DNA of 64,000 nt from positions 21,708,501 through 21,772,500 of the forward strand of contig OY720097.1 of NCBI GenBank assembly GCA_963082875.1, read 5' to 3'. Both the position numbers and the translations under genes were made by a program. Positions 1 to 12,000 of the stretch are shown here, piece after piece (position 1 is the first letter of the stretch; each line of letters starts with the position of its first letter). The notes under the pieces are model-generated. The model was not told where the DNA came from and searched no databases. It worked only from the letters and a program-made list of their open reading frames with translations. Source of the DNA: Corella eumyota. Taxonomy: Eukaryota; Chordata; Ascidiacea; Phlebobranchia; Corellidae.

Positions 1-1065
1 CGTTTGACTTTGCGTTTACGTTTGCAAATGCGTTTGACTTTGCGTTTACGTTTGCAAATGCGTTTGACTTTGCGTTTACGTTTGCAAATGCGTTTGACTT
101 TGCGTTTACGTTTGCAAATGCGTTTGACTTTGCGTTTACGTTTGCAAATGCGTTTGACTTTACGTTTACGTTTGCAAATGCGTTTGACTTTACGTTTGCA
201 AATGCGTTTGACTTTGCGTTTACGTTTGCAAATGCGTTTGACTTTGCGTTTACGTTTGCAAATGCGTTTGACTTTACGTTTACGTTTGCAAATGCGTTTG
301 ACTTTACGTTTGCAAATGCGTTTGACTTTGCGTTTACGTTTGCAAATGCGTTTGACTTTGCGTTTACGTTTGCAAATGCGTTTTACTTTGCGTTTACGTT
401 TGCAAATGCGTTTGACTTTGCGTTTACATTTGCAAATGCGTTTGACTTTGCGTTTACGTTTGCAATTGCGTTTCACTTTGCGTTTACGTTTGCAAATGCG
501 TTTGACTTTGCGTTTACGTTTGCAAATGCGTTTGACTTTGCGTTTACGTTTGCAAATGCGTTTGACTTTGCGTTTACGTTTGCAAATGCGTTTGACTTTG
601 CGTTTACGTTTGCAAATGCGTTTGACTTTGCGTTTACGTTTGCAAATGCGTTTGACTTTACGTTTACGTTTGCAAATGCGTTTGACTTTACGTTTGCAAA
701 TGCGTTTGACTTTGCGTTTACGTTTGCAAATGCGTTTGACTTTGCGTTTACGTTTGCAAATGCGTTTTACTTTGCGTTTACGTTTGCAAATGCGTTTGAC
801 TTTGCGTTTACATTTGCAAATGCGTTTGACTTTGCGTTTACGTTTGCAATTGCGTTTCACTTTGCGTTTACGTTTGCAAATGCGTTTGACTTTGCGTTTA
901 CGTTTGACTTTGCATTTGCAATTGCGTTTGACTTTGCGTTTACGTTTGACTTTACGTTTGCAATTGCGTTTGACTTCGCGTTTACGTTTGCAAATGCGTT
1001 TGACTTTACGTTTGCAAATGCGTTTGACTTTGCGTTTACGTTTGCAAATGCGTTTACTTTTGTAG
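1..1065. repeat. Hexamer-built minisatellite with higher-order structure
   Basis: The array is made of 6-bp blocks such as cgtttg, actttg, cgttta and caaatg, joined into 30-bp units (five hexamers) and 24-bp units (four hexamers). It continues past the left edge. A variant run starting with cgttttac at 379 recurs at 763, and a 24-bp unit near 301 recurs near 685, so a block of 384 bp has been duplicated inside the array. Because all units are multiples of three, one frame stays open for about 353 codons. This does not indicate a gene. The last copies (about 895-1065) are more degenerate. Confidence 0.97.
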
Positions 1066-1111
1066 CTTTATCTAAAACTGTAGGTAAAATTGTGGTGGCA
1101 CTAATAGGCCA

Positions 1112-1342
1112 CCATACATAAGTTACTCCGACCCAGTCTCGAGTTGCCTGTGGCAGTTTGGGATATTATAGAGACTGTAATTGCCCGGTAATTATACTGC
1201 TGATTAAGTGCTGGCTCAGCAGGAGTTTATACCGTTTATAGCGCCTTTCTCAAGGGCACAACAGCATGAGATCAGTGGGGATTGAACCCACGACCTCATG
1301 TGTGGTGTAGCAAGAGTTTTTACCACTACACCACGCTGCCGG
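1112..1342 (-). mobile_element. tRNA-derived SINE, family 1, 3' truncated
   Basis: On the minus strand it begins with the tRNA-like head (ccggcagcgtggtgtagtgg, an A-box) and a B-box-like ggttcaatcccca, followed by the non-tRNA body. The A-rich 3' tail and the step ending in tatatacaaaa are missing, so it is truncated at the end next to the minisatellite. Confidence 0.85.
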
Positions 1343-1794
1343 TTTTAAACATTACTTTTTTAACATTAAATGATGTAAATTACAAGTATATGTTTAAAAA
1401 AGTTATTGATTTTCTTGTTTAAATTTATTCAATATTTAACCAGCGAATATATGTAATAAATAACAGTTTTTTAAATAAAAATAGCTTTGCTTTTGCCCCA
1501 CCGAATACCGTTTTATATGAACTTAAGCGGTTTAGTTAAATCACATTTAACAACCGTCAATCTTTCAAAGTTTAGTTAGCAACAAACATCATCTCTGCTT
1601 TGACAATGCATGGGTTAAGTTATGACAACGATAACAACATACAAGCAATTGTAATTACAACTATCTCAATATGTTTATACTGGACTGTAAAGTGGGCAAT
1701 ATGAAGCGTATATAAGACTGGACATTGCTGGAAAAAATTATCAAATAATTTGAGATCAACTACTACAACAGTAAGAAGTTGAAGAATAATTACC
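1343..1794 (+). promoter_or_regulatory. Upstream region of the secreted-protein gene, with TATA box
   Basis: A TATA element (tatataag, 1709-1716) lies about 80 bp before the start codon at 1795, so initiation is expected near 1740. The rest of the interval is AT-rich with no reading frame or repeat that I recognise. A clear TATA box suits a strongly expressed, tissue-restricted gene; that is inference. Confidence 0.6.
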
Positions 1795-4700
1795 ATGAAG
1801 ATTTTATTTATGCTTCTCGCCTGTATGGCAGTAAGTATACAAATTGTGATGTTGGTTGTATATGTATTGATTTAAATTGACAAAGTTTATTTTAATTAGC
1901 CTATTGCTTTGTGGAGGTGAAATACTTATGATATTTGTGTTTTTACATTTAATTTATTTTAACAGACTGCCCAAGCAGCCAGCTATTCTTATAGCTACTA
2001 CTGCCAAAGAAACTTTGAAGTCTACCCATGCATGAGCTCCTACAAGTACTGCATCTACTTCAACAACGCATGGTGTTCCTACGGATACTACGCCCCTATT
2101 GTTAAGGTTTACCCCGAAGCCAACTGTGGAAAGGCTGGATGGACTGGTTAGTTAAACTCTTTGTATATAGTGGCGACTTTATGGTTTGGGACAACAATTG
2201 TCAAATGAATTGACTCAATCAACAGTTATATGTATGGTGTAATAATTGGCTAAGTTATCTTAATATCAATAATTGTATTTGAATCTTTGTAGAAAAATCC
2301 GTCGCTGATGTTAAGGCCGAACTTCAAAATATGTTGAAGGACAGTCTCATCAAAATGTTCCAAGAAATCTATACCCGAAGAGAAAAGTGGCTTGCTGAGA
2401 TCGATGCCAGACACGCTGAATTCCTTGAACGAATGAGGGAATACATGGAAAAGTACTACAACTTCCAATCCTTGTAAGTTAAACAATATAAAACTTAATT
2501 GTATCATATTTTAAACAAGCTAAACAAAATTTTAAATGAAGTTTTAATTAACATCTATACGTCGACTATAAGCATAAAATTGACAATTTTTTAATTTGAA
2601 TAAGTTCATTCAACTTTAATTTTAATTACGTATATGTTTACTAATGTAAACTATTAATCTGTTTTTGTCAGCTGTGTTGGATTCACCGCTGTTCAACGAG
2701 ACCAAAAGATCGCCGATTATGAAAAGAAACTTAACGAAATGAGAGCTGAAGCTTTGGCCAAATACAACGCAGCTATCACTGCCAAGATCCAAAGTGTTCT
2801 TGATTTCCACGTTAAAGTTGTTGAAAAGTAAGTTGTTCTTAGTTTCAATCTACTAATTCCCATCACATAAAAATTTATCGGTCTAATAAATGTTTTTGGA
2901 TGTAAGACAACGGTGCAAACTTTTTATGCTTCCAACTTAACTTTTATTTTATTTAAAATAGCGCCGTTAAGTGTTTGGAAACCCGAGTCACCAAGATTGC
3001 CGAATACACCAAGGTTCTTGACGAAAGAATCCGAGCTTACATCGCCAAGTTCGCCAAATTCCACTTCGCCGTTCTTAAGCAAAAGACCGACTACTACAAG
3101 CTTATTTTGAGCAAGGTTCACTGTAAGTAAATTTAATATTGTAAGATATATTTCAGCGTAATTTACTTCTAAGTCGGGTATTACAAACTTTCGATAAGAC
3201 TACAAACTTGTTAACGTTTTGTAAAAAATCACATTTTCTGACTTAACTTTGCAGGCAGTGCCACCTGGGAAGTCGAAAAGGTCGATGCTTGCGTCGCCGC
3301 CTACAGAGCCCGAGAACTCCCAAAAGTTTACGCCATGATCCAAGCTTATGCTGCCAAGCTCCAAACTTACCGAACCAGTCTCCTTGCTTACTACACCTGT
3401 GCTTTCAGATGTTTCATGTTCAACGGATGTGCCAACTTCGCCAGCAGATCTTACTACGGTTACTGGTATGTAGATTATTGTGCTTTAATATTTGTAATTT
3501 TGCTGGGGTCATATTAAGTAATCTGACATAATGTTACACTTATAGCATACAACTAGACATAATGTTACACTTATAGCATACAACTAACATTACACTTATA
3601 GCTTACAACTAGCATCAAATTTTTACTTACTTCTTTGTTATAAAAAACTTTAGTGCCAAGCTCGGTCAATGGTGGTGCTTCAAATCTTCTTACAAGTGCG
3701 GTGTCTACCGATGCGGTGGATTCAGATACAACTGGAGAGGATGCAACTACAAATTGAAGACTTGTGATATCAGTGAGTCGATTACAATTTACATTACGTT
3801 AAATTTATTTAGATTACCATGTTTAGGTTGGTATCGCCATAACTGGACATGGTCCTGTTTAGGACTAATAGCTTGCTGTTAACATGAAATGTCCAGTACA
3901 GTATTTATATCATAAATAAAACCAAAGTTTGAAAATGAAACTTTGTTGCAGGCAAACTTGACCTTAACTTGGATGCTATGATCGATGAATTAAACAAGAA
4001 ACTCGAAGAAGCTATCAGCAAACGAACCACCCTCTTTGTCACCCGAAAGCTTCAATGGATCGACTACTTCAACAAATACGTCGAAAAATACACCGAAATT
4101 GTCCGAGAAAGACACGTCTTCTACCAAGACTACGTCAAGTCTATGTTCCAAATCAAGTAAGCTATATTACAATAATATATTACTTTATAGATCCAACAAG
4201 CCTAACTGATTATTTTTTACAGGAACCAATCCATGGATTTGACTCCCGACCAACTTGCTGAGATCAACAAAATGAAGGCCGAATGTGATGATCTTGTTGC
4301 TAAAATCGTCGCAGAATACCGAACCCAAATCTTTACTCAAATCGATGAATGTGTCACCAAATTCGAAGCTGATATCGCAGCCTACCGAGAAAAGTTCGCC
4401 ACTTTTGTTGCCAGCATCAGAGCCAAATACGCTGAATGTACCACCAAGAGAACCACTGCTATTGCTGCATACCGAAAGAAGTTGATCGCAATGCGAGATG
4501 CCCAACGAACCAAGTTGTACGATGGCATGTGGAAGGTAAAATATTTAACTGACTTTAAACAACTAAAAGATGATAATTTAAACATATCTGTAAGCAGATT
4601 AACCTCTTTTTAAATGCTTGATTCTATAAAATTAATCTTTTTAAATCCTTGTTAATCTTTACTAATTATTCTACGACTGAAGATTTGTGCCACTCTACAC

Positions 4701-5229
4701 AAAGAATTATATATTTTAAATTACGTTTTTGTTTGGAAAGAAATGTTTAAAATAAGTTTATAAATGTTGATTTTTTGTGTTTAGGCTAAGGTTGCCCACT
4801 GGAACGGATACCTCGATCTTCTCCGAGCTTTCCATGGTGAAAACTTCGATGATGCATCCCGAGCTATGTATCGTGCTTATGCCACCAAGCTTGTCACTTA
4901 CTGCGATGTTGTCATGGATAAATTCGACGCTCACTGGGCAGACCTCCTCGAAAAGATGGTTCTCTCTTACACCTGCTCCTACAGATGCAGTGTCGCTGTC
5001 AGATGCATCCCAAGTTATTCTTGCGCCAACTACTTCAGATGGTCTGTTCGATTCCCAACCCAATGTACCTACACCACCTACTACACTATCTACCAGTAAG
5101 TAACAAAGTCATATTTTAATACAAATTGACCACTAAATGATCAAATTTAAACCTTTACTTTTGTGTTTTAGACGATACTGTGGATTCAAGGTATGCCAAT
5201 ACGGTTGCAGATATGTTTACGTCAAGTAA
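1795..5229 (+). CDS. Secreted modular protein with Cys/Tyr-rich and helical segments, 643 aa
   Basis: Exons are 1795-1830, 1966-2146, 2293-2473, 2672-2827, 2962-3122, 3255-3465, 3654-3772, 3952-4156, 4223-4535, 4785-5095 and 5172-5229. All junctions are GT-AG and the phases close at 644 codons including TAA. The start codon opens a short hydrophobic signal peptide (MKILFMLLACMA). Three Cys/Tyr/Trp-rich modules (about residues 18-70, 275-348 and 575-643) are separated by two long charged helical stretches (about 73-270 and 350-570) rich in Lys, Glu and Ala. The second and third Cys modules resemble each other, each preceded by a YA.KL.TY stretch, so the protein appears internally duplicated. 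Arginine is coded almost only by CGA and AGA, and Ala, Thr and Tyr codons mostly end in C, a bias like that of strongly expressed genes. I do not recognise the family. An extracellular structural or cross-linking role is a guess. Confidence 0.9.
3531..3620. repeat. Short tandem repeat in intron 6 of the secreted-protein gene
   Basis: Three copies of a roughly 30-bp unit sharing ttacacttatagc and tacaacta lie in tandem inside the intron. The third copy is slightly shorter and altered. Confidence 0.8.
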
Positions 5230-5290
5230 ATGGAAGTCAACAAACTACCTCACATTTGAAATATAATGTGGTTATGTTTTGTTTATCTTA

Positions 5291-5296
5291 AATAAA
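5291..5296 (+). other. Polyadenylation signal of the secreted-protein gene
   Basis: An AATAAA lies 62 bp after the stop codon at 5227-5229 and is followed by A-rich sequence, which fits a very short 3' UTR. Confidence 0.7.
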
Positions 5297-5339
5297 TCAT
5301 AATTAACTGCAAAACAAAACTTGTGATTTTGATTGGCAT

Positions 5340-6079
5340 ATCAGCATATAACGACAGCTACCCTACATTTTGAGAATAAGCCTAGCAAGCTTTTGGATCA
5401 GAATAAATTTAAATTCTTTTTATTTTACAAATTAACGGCAAACATTATTGCACAGTTTAATTAGAAAAAAAAGATTTTTTATCCGATTCGGATATTGTCT
5501 TTAAGGTTTAAAATCGGCAAATCTCCAAAATGGCTTAAAATAGAAAATATAAAATCTATCAGTGGGTATAATTAGTTATATTCTTTTACCGATCAGGACA
5601 AAATCATTATATACTAACTCAACCACAAATAACAGACTATTAAACATATTTAGGCTGGGTAGCTTCTAAAACATCAGTTCAATTGCTTTTTAAAACAATT
5701 TTAAAATAGGCTAAACAAGTAAAAAATCAAAAATTAAGACACTTATAAGTAACTAAACATTAATATATGATTTTCATTTAACATTGATTAAAGATAGTAC
5801 AAGTCAATTTAGTTTGCCCTTTGCTGTTAAAGGGTTAAGTTTAAAAACTTGATTTTTCAATGTTTTGACTCGCCGAAGTTTCGTCCATAGAAAGTATTGC
5901 CTCTCTTCTCTGTGTTATAAAATATGTTATATCAGTTTTAAGCAGGTCAAACAGTATTTTACAATATATATTATAAGCATATTGGTAACCATTAGTTCAT
6001 AAGTCCTCCTAATTAAAATAAGCTTGTTTGACTGTTTGGTTACTTTTCAGGTATACTTAAAAGACTACTAGAAGAATGT
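5340..6079. other. Interval between convergent genes; probable HNF1 3' UTR
   Basis: No conserved reading frame is seen. On the minus strand this follows the last HNF1 coding exon and holds AATAAA-type signals (for example 5418-5423). A possible further short exon (minus strand, acceptor just above 6010) would read only three codons before TGA. Confidence 0.4.
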
Positions 6080-9000
6080 TTATTTACTTACCAATATTCT
6101 GCCCTCAGTATCGTAATAAAGTTGTTCAAATTCCTGTTTAAGTGGTGGGGCTGTTGAGACTAAAAAATAATGAAGTTAAAGTTTATAAAAACTCTTTGAT
6201 AAATTTTGTTAAACTTTATTTCTTGTAGCATTATATCAAAACAGTTTAACATCTTTTTAACATCACTGAACTGTAAATTTCGGTTTTTACCAGTAAAAAC
6301 AGCGCAAAATTTAAAATATTTTGTATATATATACCTTTACTTGTTTTTTTTGTAAATATAATGCTAAGCCAAAAAAACTTTAAATTGAAAATTACTTATT
6401 GCTGTAACTAACCAGTAGATGTGGCAGAAGTGAGGTGGCCATGTGGCATCGATTGTGCCTGATGATGACGTAATGGGGTCAGAGAGGTGAAGACTTGCCC
6501 AATAGTTGACTGAATTCCTGTATTTAAAAAAAAATTTATATGTGTGAATGATATATTAATTAAGCTGATTAAATGAATGTACTCCTATGCTGTAACTTAC
6601 CTGTTGTAATAATTCCCTGTAACAATCTAGTGTGAGGAGTTAACGAAGGCTGCATTTGGACAGTTTCAAGAAGGTTGACTTCTTGGTTGTGCTGATGTTG
6701 TTGTTGCTGTTGGAACGAGTTCATCAAAGGCAAAGTATTAACTGAAGGTAAAGCACCAGATATCGCAGTCTAAAACAAAAAGAATTGAATCGTTACCAAG
6801 ACAAATGATAAAACTTTTTTATATTGTAATACAATTTGCTCAAGAGAATATATTTAAAATTAAGAATACTTTTATTATTAGATTAGCAAAATGTAAGAAA
6901 AAAATGCTTTTGTGTTAGTAAAGTTAGATTTATGTGAGTTTTTGATTTGTTGCAGTTGGTATGAATTTAATAGGAAGACAATTTAAACTTATGACATTTG
7001 AACTCTACAGGGTTTATATTCCTAAAATACACCAACAAAAAGAAGGTTTTATTAGGTTGGATTGTCCAAAACTAAGTTGCCTTTGGGTTAAATTGCCTAT
7101 GGTTAAGTATAGTCCCTGCGTATAATTGTTATAGGACCGATAACATTAAAAATGCAGAGACTTTTATAAGGCTTGACTTAGTGATCGAGTGGGACAAAGA
7201 TTATTTACCTTTGCTGGTGTAGCGTTTGCCAATCTACTAAAAGTCTCCATCGAAGTAAAAGTTGAGTTGGTCGGCAATGGATGATTAGTGATTGTGACGT
7301 CACTACCTTGCTCTAACGAACTGTATCTCGTTCCTAAGAAAAAATTAATTTATAAAACAAATGCATTAGGCAAAAAGTATACAGTAAAAAATTAAAATTG
7401 AAATAAGTGAGAGAAAATAAGATAAATATAAAATAGAAAGTATTAAAAAAATTGAGATAGGACTAAAATATAGAATTTTAAGATAAAAGAATTTTAAATT
7501 ATTTAATCTAATAGTTTAATAAACAATTTAGAATTAAGTTGGATATTTAGTAAATTTATCAAAAGCATTTTTTAGGCAATTTTAAGTTCAGTTTATTATT
7601 AAGCAAAATTTTACAAAAACAAATTTCCTACCATCTGAAAATTGAATATGTGAACTGCCCACTCCACCACTTTGATGATTCGACGAATCATTTCTCTGTG
7701 ACGTCACAGAACCTTTTAAGTCAGACGAAGAGAAATCGGTGCTGTAAGATGAGGGAATATATTTCGAAAGAAGAGGAAGACCAGTAATACCACGTGATGG
7801 GTATTCAAGTCTGACTATTTCTTCTCCTGCCACATCGGTATATTGGTGACCTTGTTCAACTAAAATTAAAATAAATTAACATTTGTTACCCTGACTTAAT
7901 CTAATCTGCCAATCGTTTTTTGGCCTAAAACCCGTTCACACGGCGTACGCAACGCAACGCAACGTAATGCAAGATTGTGCAACCATTTAAAATGAACAGA
8001 GTCGTTCACACGTACGAAAGTTTGCGAAAGTTACGTAAGATTTTGTAAAGTTTTGTAGCTGAAGCAAAATTTACGCAAGATTTCGTAAGCGGTTTACTTT
8101 TGTTAGATATTTTGTATTTGTTAATCCCTAGAACTCGTAAAGTTACGTAACGCAACGCAGCGCAACGCAACGTTACCTTGTCGTGTGAACAGGCCTTTAG
8201 CAGGGGTCTAAAATCATTATGGCGCTTTACCACAGCATATTACATTTGCATTAAAATTTGTTACAATTTTATATATAATCAAATCGTCAGTCATGCTATT
8301 GAGTTTAACTTTTGGTTTGAAAAGTCCTTCGGTTTGATCCTCACTGCTTTCATGTTGTAGACTTTACCACAAATCCATTAGTGGTTGAAACATGATTAGG
8401 ACAATAAACCAGAATTTAACATAACTTAAAATAATATTGAATTGAAATACGAATTGTAAAGATGTCTTACCTTTAAAAGTTGATTCAAGTAACTTAGTTT
8501 TAGGAGTAGTTGATGAAATTAACAAATTCTGAGTAGAATCGGGCGAGGCTTGACCACCTTCATTCGACTCATTCTGTTAGATATAATAAGTAATTAGTTT
8601 AACAAATGATTAAGGTTCAATAAGCAAAAATTATTCACGAAAAACTTTTTTTGTGACATACTAAACTTTTAAGAGAAACCTTTTCTGTCACGATTATAAA
8701 ACACTAACGTATTATATTGAAAAAGGTACCTTATTTTTCAGTATTTATGCAAATAGGTTTTATGTTTTATGGCTGAATGGTGTGCTGTTGTAAAGCATGT
8801 TAAAGCTATTCGTTAACGACGGGCTCAAGGGCAAAAAGTGTGGCATTGGTGCGGCCGTAACCTTTCGGCTCGACGCCATTAATAGTATACCACCTTAACG
8901 GACACAATTTAAAATAAATTTTAAATACCTGGGAGGAGTCTTGCGCCAACTTGTGGCGAAAAGCATCTTCTTTTCTCCGATTTGCAAACCAATTGTAAAC

Positions 9001-12000
9001 TCGAACCTTATAAAAATATTTAAAATTAATCCAGTTACTTATAGGTAGAAGCTAATGTAATAGGTCGTTAAAAAGTTGCCTTTAAAAATATTTTTCAAAC
9101 TAAAAAAAAATTGAATTTAAAATTCTTACTTCTGTAACTAGATTTGATCCCAGTCCACTTGCGTGGCTTGGGGAAACCCCTCTTTGGTGACACTCTGCGT
9201 TGTTACAATCTAGAACTAAAGATTCGCGTTCTTCTTTGGTCGGGTTCCGTTGTCGTTGATAAGCTTGGAATAAAATCTCCTGAGTTCAAAAATTAAAGTT
9301 AATATTTTCCGAAATTACTTTTTCTATGTCAGAGTGTTTAAATCGGATGATAGATTTTTTTAATCGCACATAAGCTATTCGTATAATCAGTTAAAATTTA
9401 TACTGATACATGAGCTATATCTGTATAAGCTATTTGTAAAAACCAGTCATACGCTATTCATATAACAGGGCGTAAGTTATCTGTAAAAACTACCCGTATA
9501 ATAAGGCGTAGTCTATTTTTATAATCGGAGATAAGGTATTCGGTTAGGCCTAAACCACACGTATAATAGAGTTAAGATATCCGGGTACGTGAGCTATCCG
9601 TAAATTCATCCGTATGATATTTGTAGATGAGCTATCCGCAATAACAGGTCTTAAGTGCAGGCAAATTTCTATAACAATTATATATAAAAAAGTGCCTTTG
9701 GAACTAAGTTACTCCAGTTATTTACTGTTCGGGTGGCACTTTTTGATAGAACATTTAATATTTAAGTTTTAAATTGGTAAACAACCAATTCAAAATCAAT
9801 ATACTTGCGATGCTGGTCCCCACTTGAATCTGTTTCTTCTTGCTCTTAGGCTTACTCCAGCTGCCTCTTCTACTTGTTCTGCCGCCATTCCTGAACTTGC
9901 AATCTTAAACTCTGTTAAATAATTAACCATTGTTATTAATTGTTAAATTATCCTTGATATAGTAAGGCTTTAATCCGCCTTATAATATACAAGCAACGTT
10001 TAAAAAAACTATAGTCTCAAGTTACCCTTGTCAGTTTTAAATTAAGTTTATCTAATAATGTTGGTGATAATTATTTTTTTTGTAAATGTTGGATATTTAT
10101 TACAAGGTTATCATTTTTTAATTAAATTTATATAATATTGTTGAATGAATATTAATGTTTTAAATGCTAGATATTTTTACAAGGTTCGTTAAGTGAAATG
10201 TTATGTAATTTGTAAGCTTAACCAAGTTACTTGGTAATCTTTGTAAAACAAGATGTAAGTAAGTTAAAGATGAAAAAGCTTTTAATATTTTCAAGGTTTA
10301 AATCACTTATTAAAAAACTGTATGAAGTTTAAGTAACATTTGTTTATTGTTAGGAACTGATATGTCTAGCTTACTCTTTATATACATTTACTAATTACTA
10401 AATTATAAATTAATTTTAACTTACGAGCATTAACTTCTTCTTTCTTCTTAGTCCACCATGCATACAAGAGACCTCGTTTCTGGTTTTTCATTGGTGTTCC
10501 CTTGTTTAAATGTTGGGATAAATGACTCTGATTTAAACCTGAAAAATGTAATGTTTAAATATTTATCTTTTAAAGTTTTAAAATATTTTTTTTTAATTTT
10601 TAAATAGTTTTCGAAAAACATAGAATTATTGTTTGAGTAATTATTATTTGATTAAAATATATATCATCCAATTCACAGTTGCATTTGACTGTCAACTTAT
10701 ATTCGACTAATAGTATATAAAATTTAAAAGTATTTTTAATGTTAACTGTAAGGTTGTAATTTTTAACTAACTTTCAGTTTGCGCATTAAGTTTTAAGTTT
10801 GTTATGTTGGAACATTTTGTTACAAGTTAATTATAAAATACTTTAATTATACAGATTTAATTTAAGTTATCTTTGCAAATTCAGTGCATTTTAAAGAAGA
10901 TATTTTTATTCACTTATTTTATTTCTTACCAGTTGAATCCACAACTTCTCGTTGTGGAATGTTGTGTTGTGCCATGTAGTTCTTGATATTCTTCGCCGCT
11001 TTCCAAGGATCGTTTCTGTTGTGACGTAATAATTAAATCCATTATTTATCCGTAGGTGTAACAACAATCTTATAAATGTTACAAATTCTAGTTCTTAAAA
11101 TAAATCTGAATAATTAAATTTATTTTATATTTTTATTTGACAACTGATATTGGTTGTACTTTTTAACTTATAGATCCGCCATTTTATTGTCGTTAGCTAA
11201 ATCGCGAATTACTTAAATTTAAACAGTTTTTTTTCAAACTTTTAAACTAATAGTTCTCTGTAATCTTTTAAGAAACTTGTGGTTAAGTTTTTTAGATGAG
11301 TTTAATATTAAAGAGTTGCTTGGTTCAATCATTTACTATCCATGAGTTTAAAAAACAACGTTAATATTTTACCAAATGCTTCGTTACATATTGAAATTAA
11401 ACATTAATTTTGAGCAGTTTAGAAGATTGTAAAAAAAGGCATAAAATATTAGCAGTAAAAGTTTCTATTTTGAATCAAAAATTGTAGAAATTAGAGCGGT
11501 TCGTGTATTTAAAAATAAATCTAATATTTTTTTAAATGAAGTATTTAGCTAAATTTTTTTATTTTAAATTATTTTATTGAAGTAGAAAAAATGAATATTT
11601 TAAATTTGAATTAAGGTTTTTTAGTTCCGCATTTTGACGAGTAGAATTTCGAAAGGTTAATTACAGGCATCTCTAATGAGAGCCGAATATTTACGACGTT
11701 AGCTGAAAACGAGGTTCGGTAAACAAGAAGCGATTAGCAATGTTTGCTGTTTAGCCGAGTAACCATTTCAAGCAAACATTCTCTTATCAGAAAGAATGAT
11801 TTGCGAGTTACCTTCACTTAATTAAAGGTTTAATTTTAAGCCTTTAGGGTAGAAATATACGTTTTGTCGTTGCTAATGGTTTAACTGACGTACGGGTTTT
11901 TATATTTCGCTTAATTCTTGTTCTTATGTTTATTAGTTTTGCGATAAACTAAAACCAATTCGACGTTAAAGTCCTTCATTTTGTTGGTTTTATAAATAGC

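Noticed and set aside
4-1065. Open frame of 353 codons (LRLQMRLT repeats)
   Set aside because: It is open only because all repeat units are multiples of three; extreme monotony and no gene context.
5999-6010. Extra terminal HNF1 exon of three codons and TGA
   Set aside because: The donor at 6091-6090 and an acceptor are plausible, but reading through to TAA at 6080-6082 is equally possible; left undecided rather than called.
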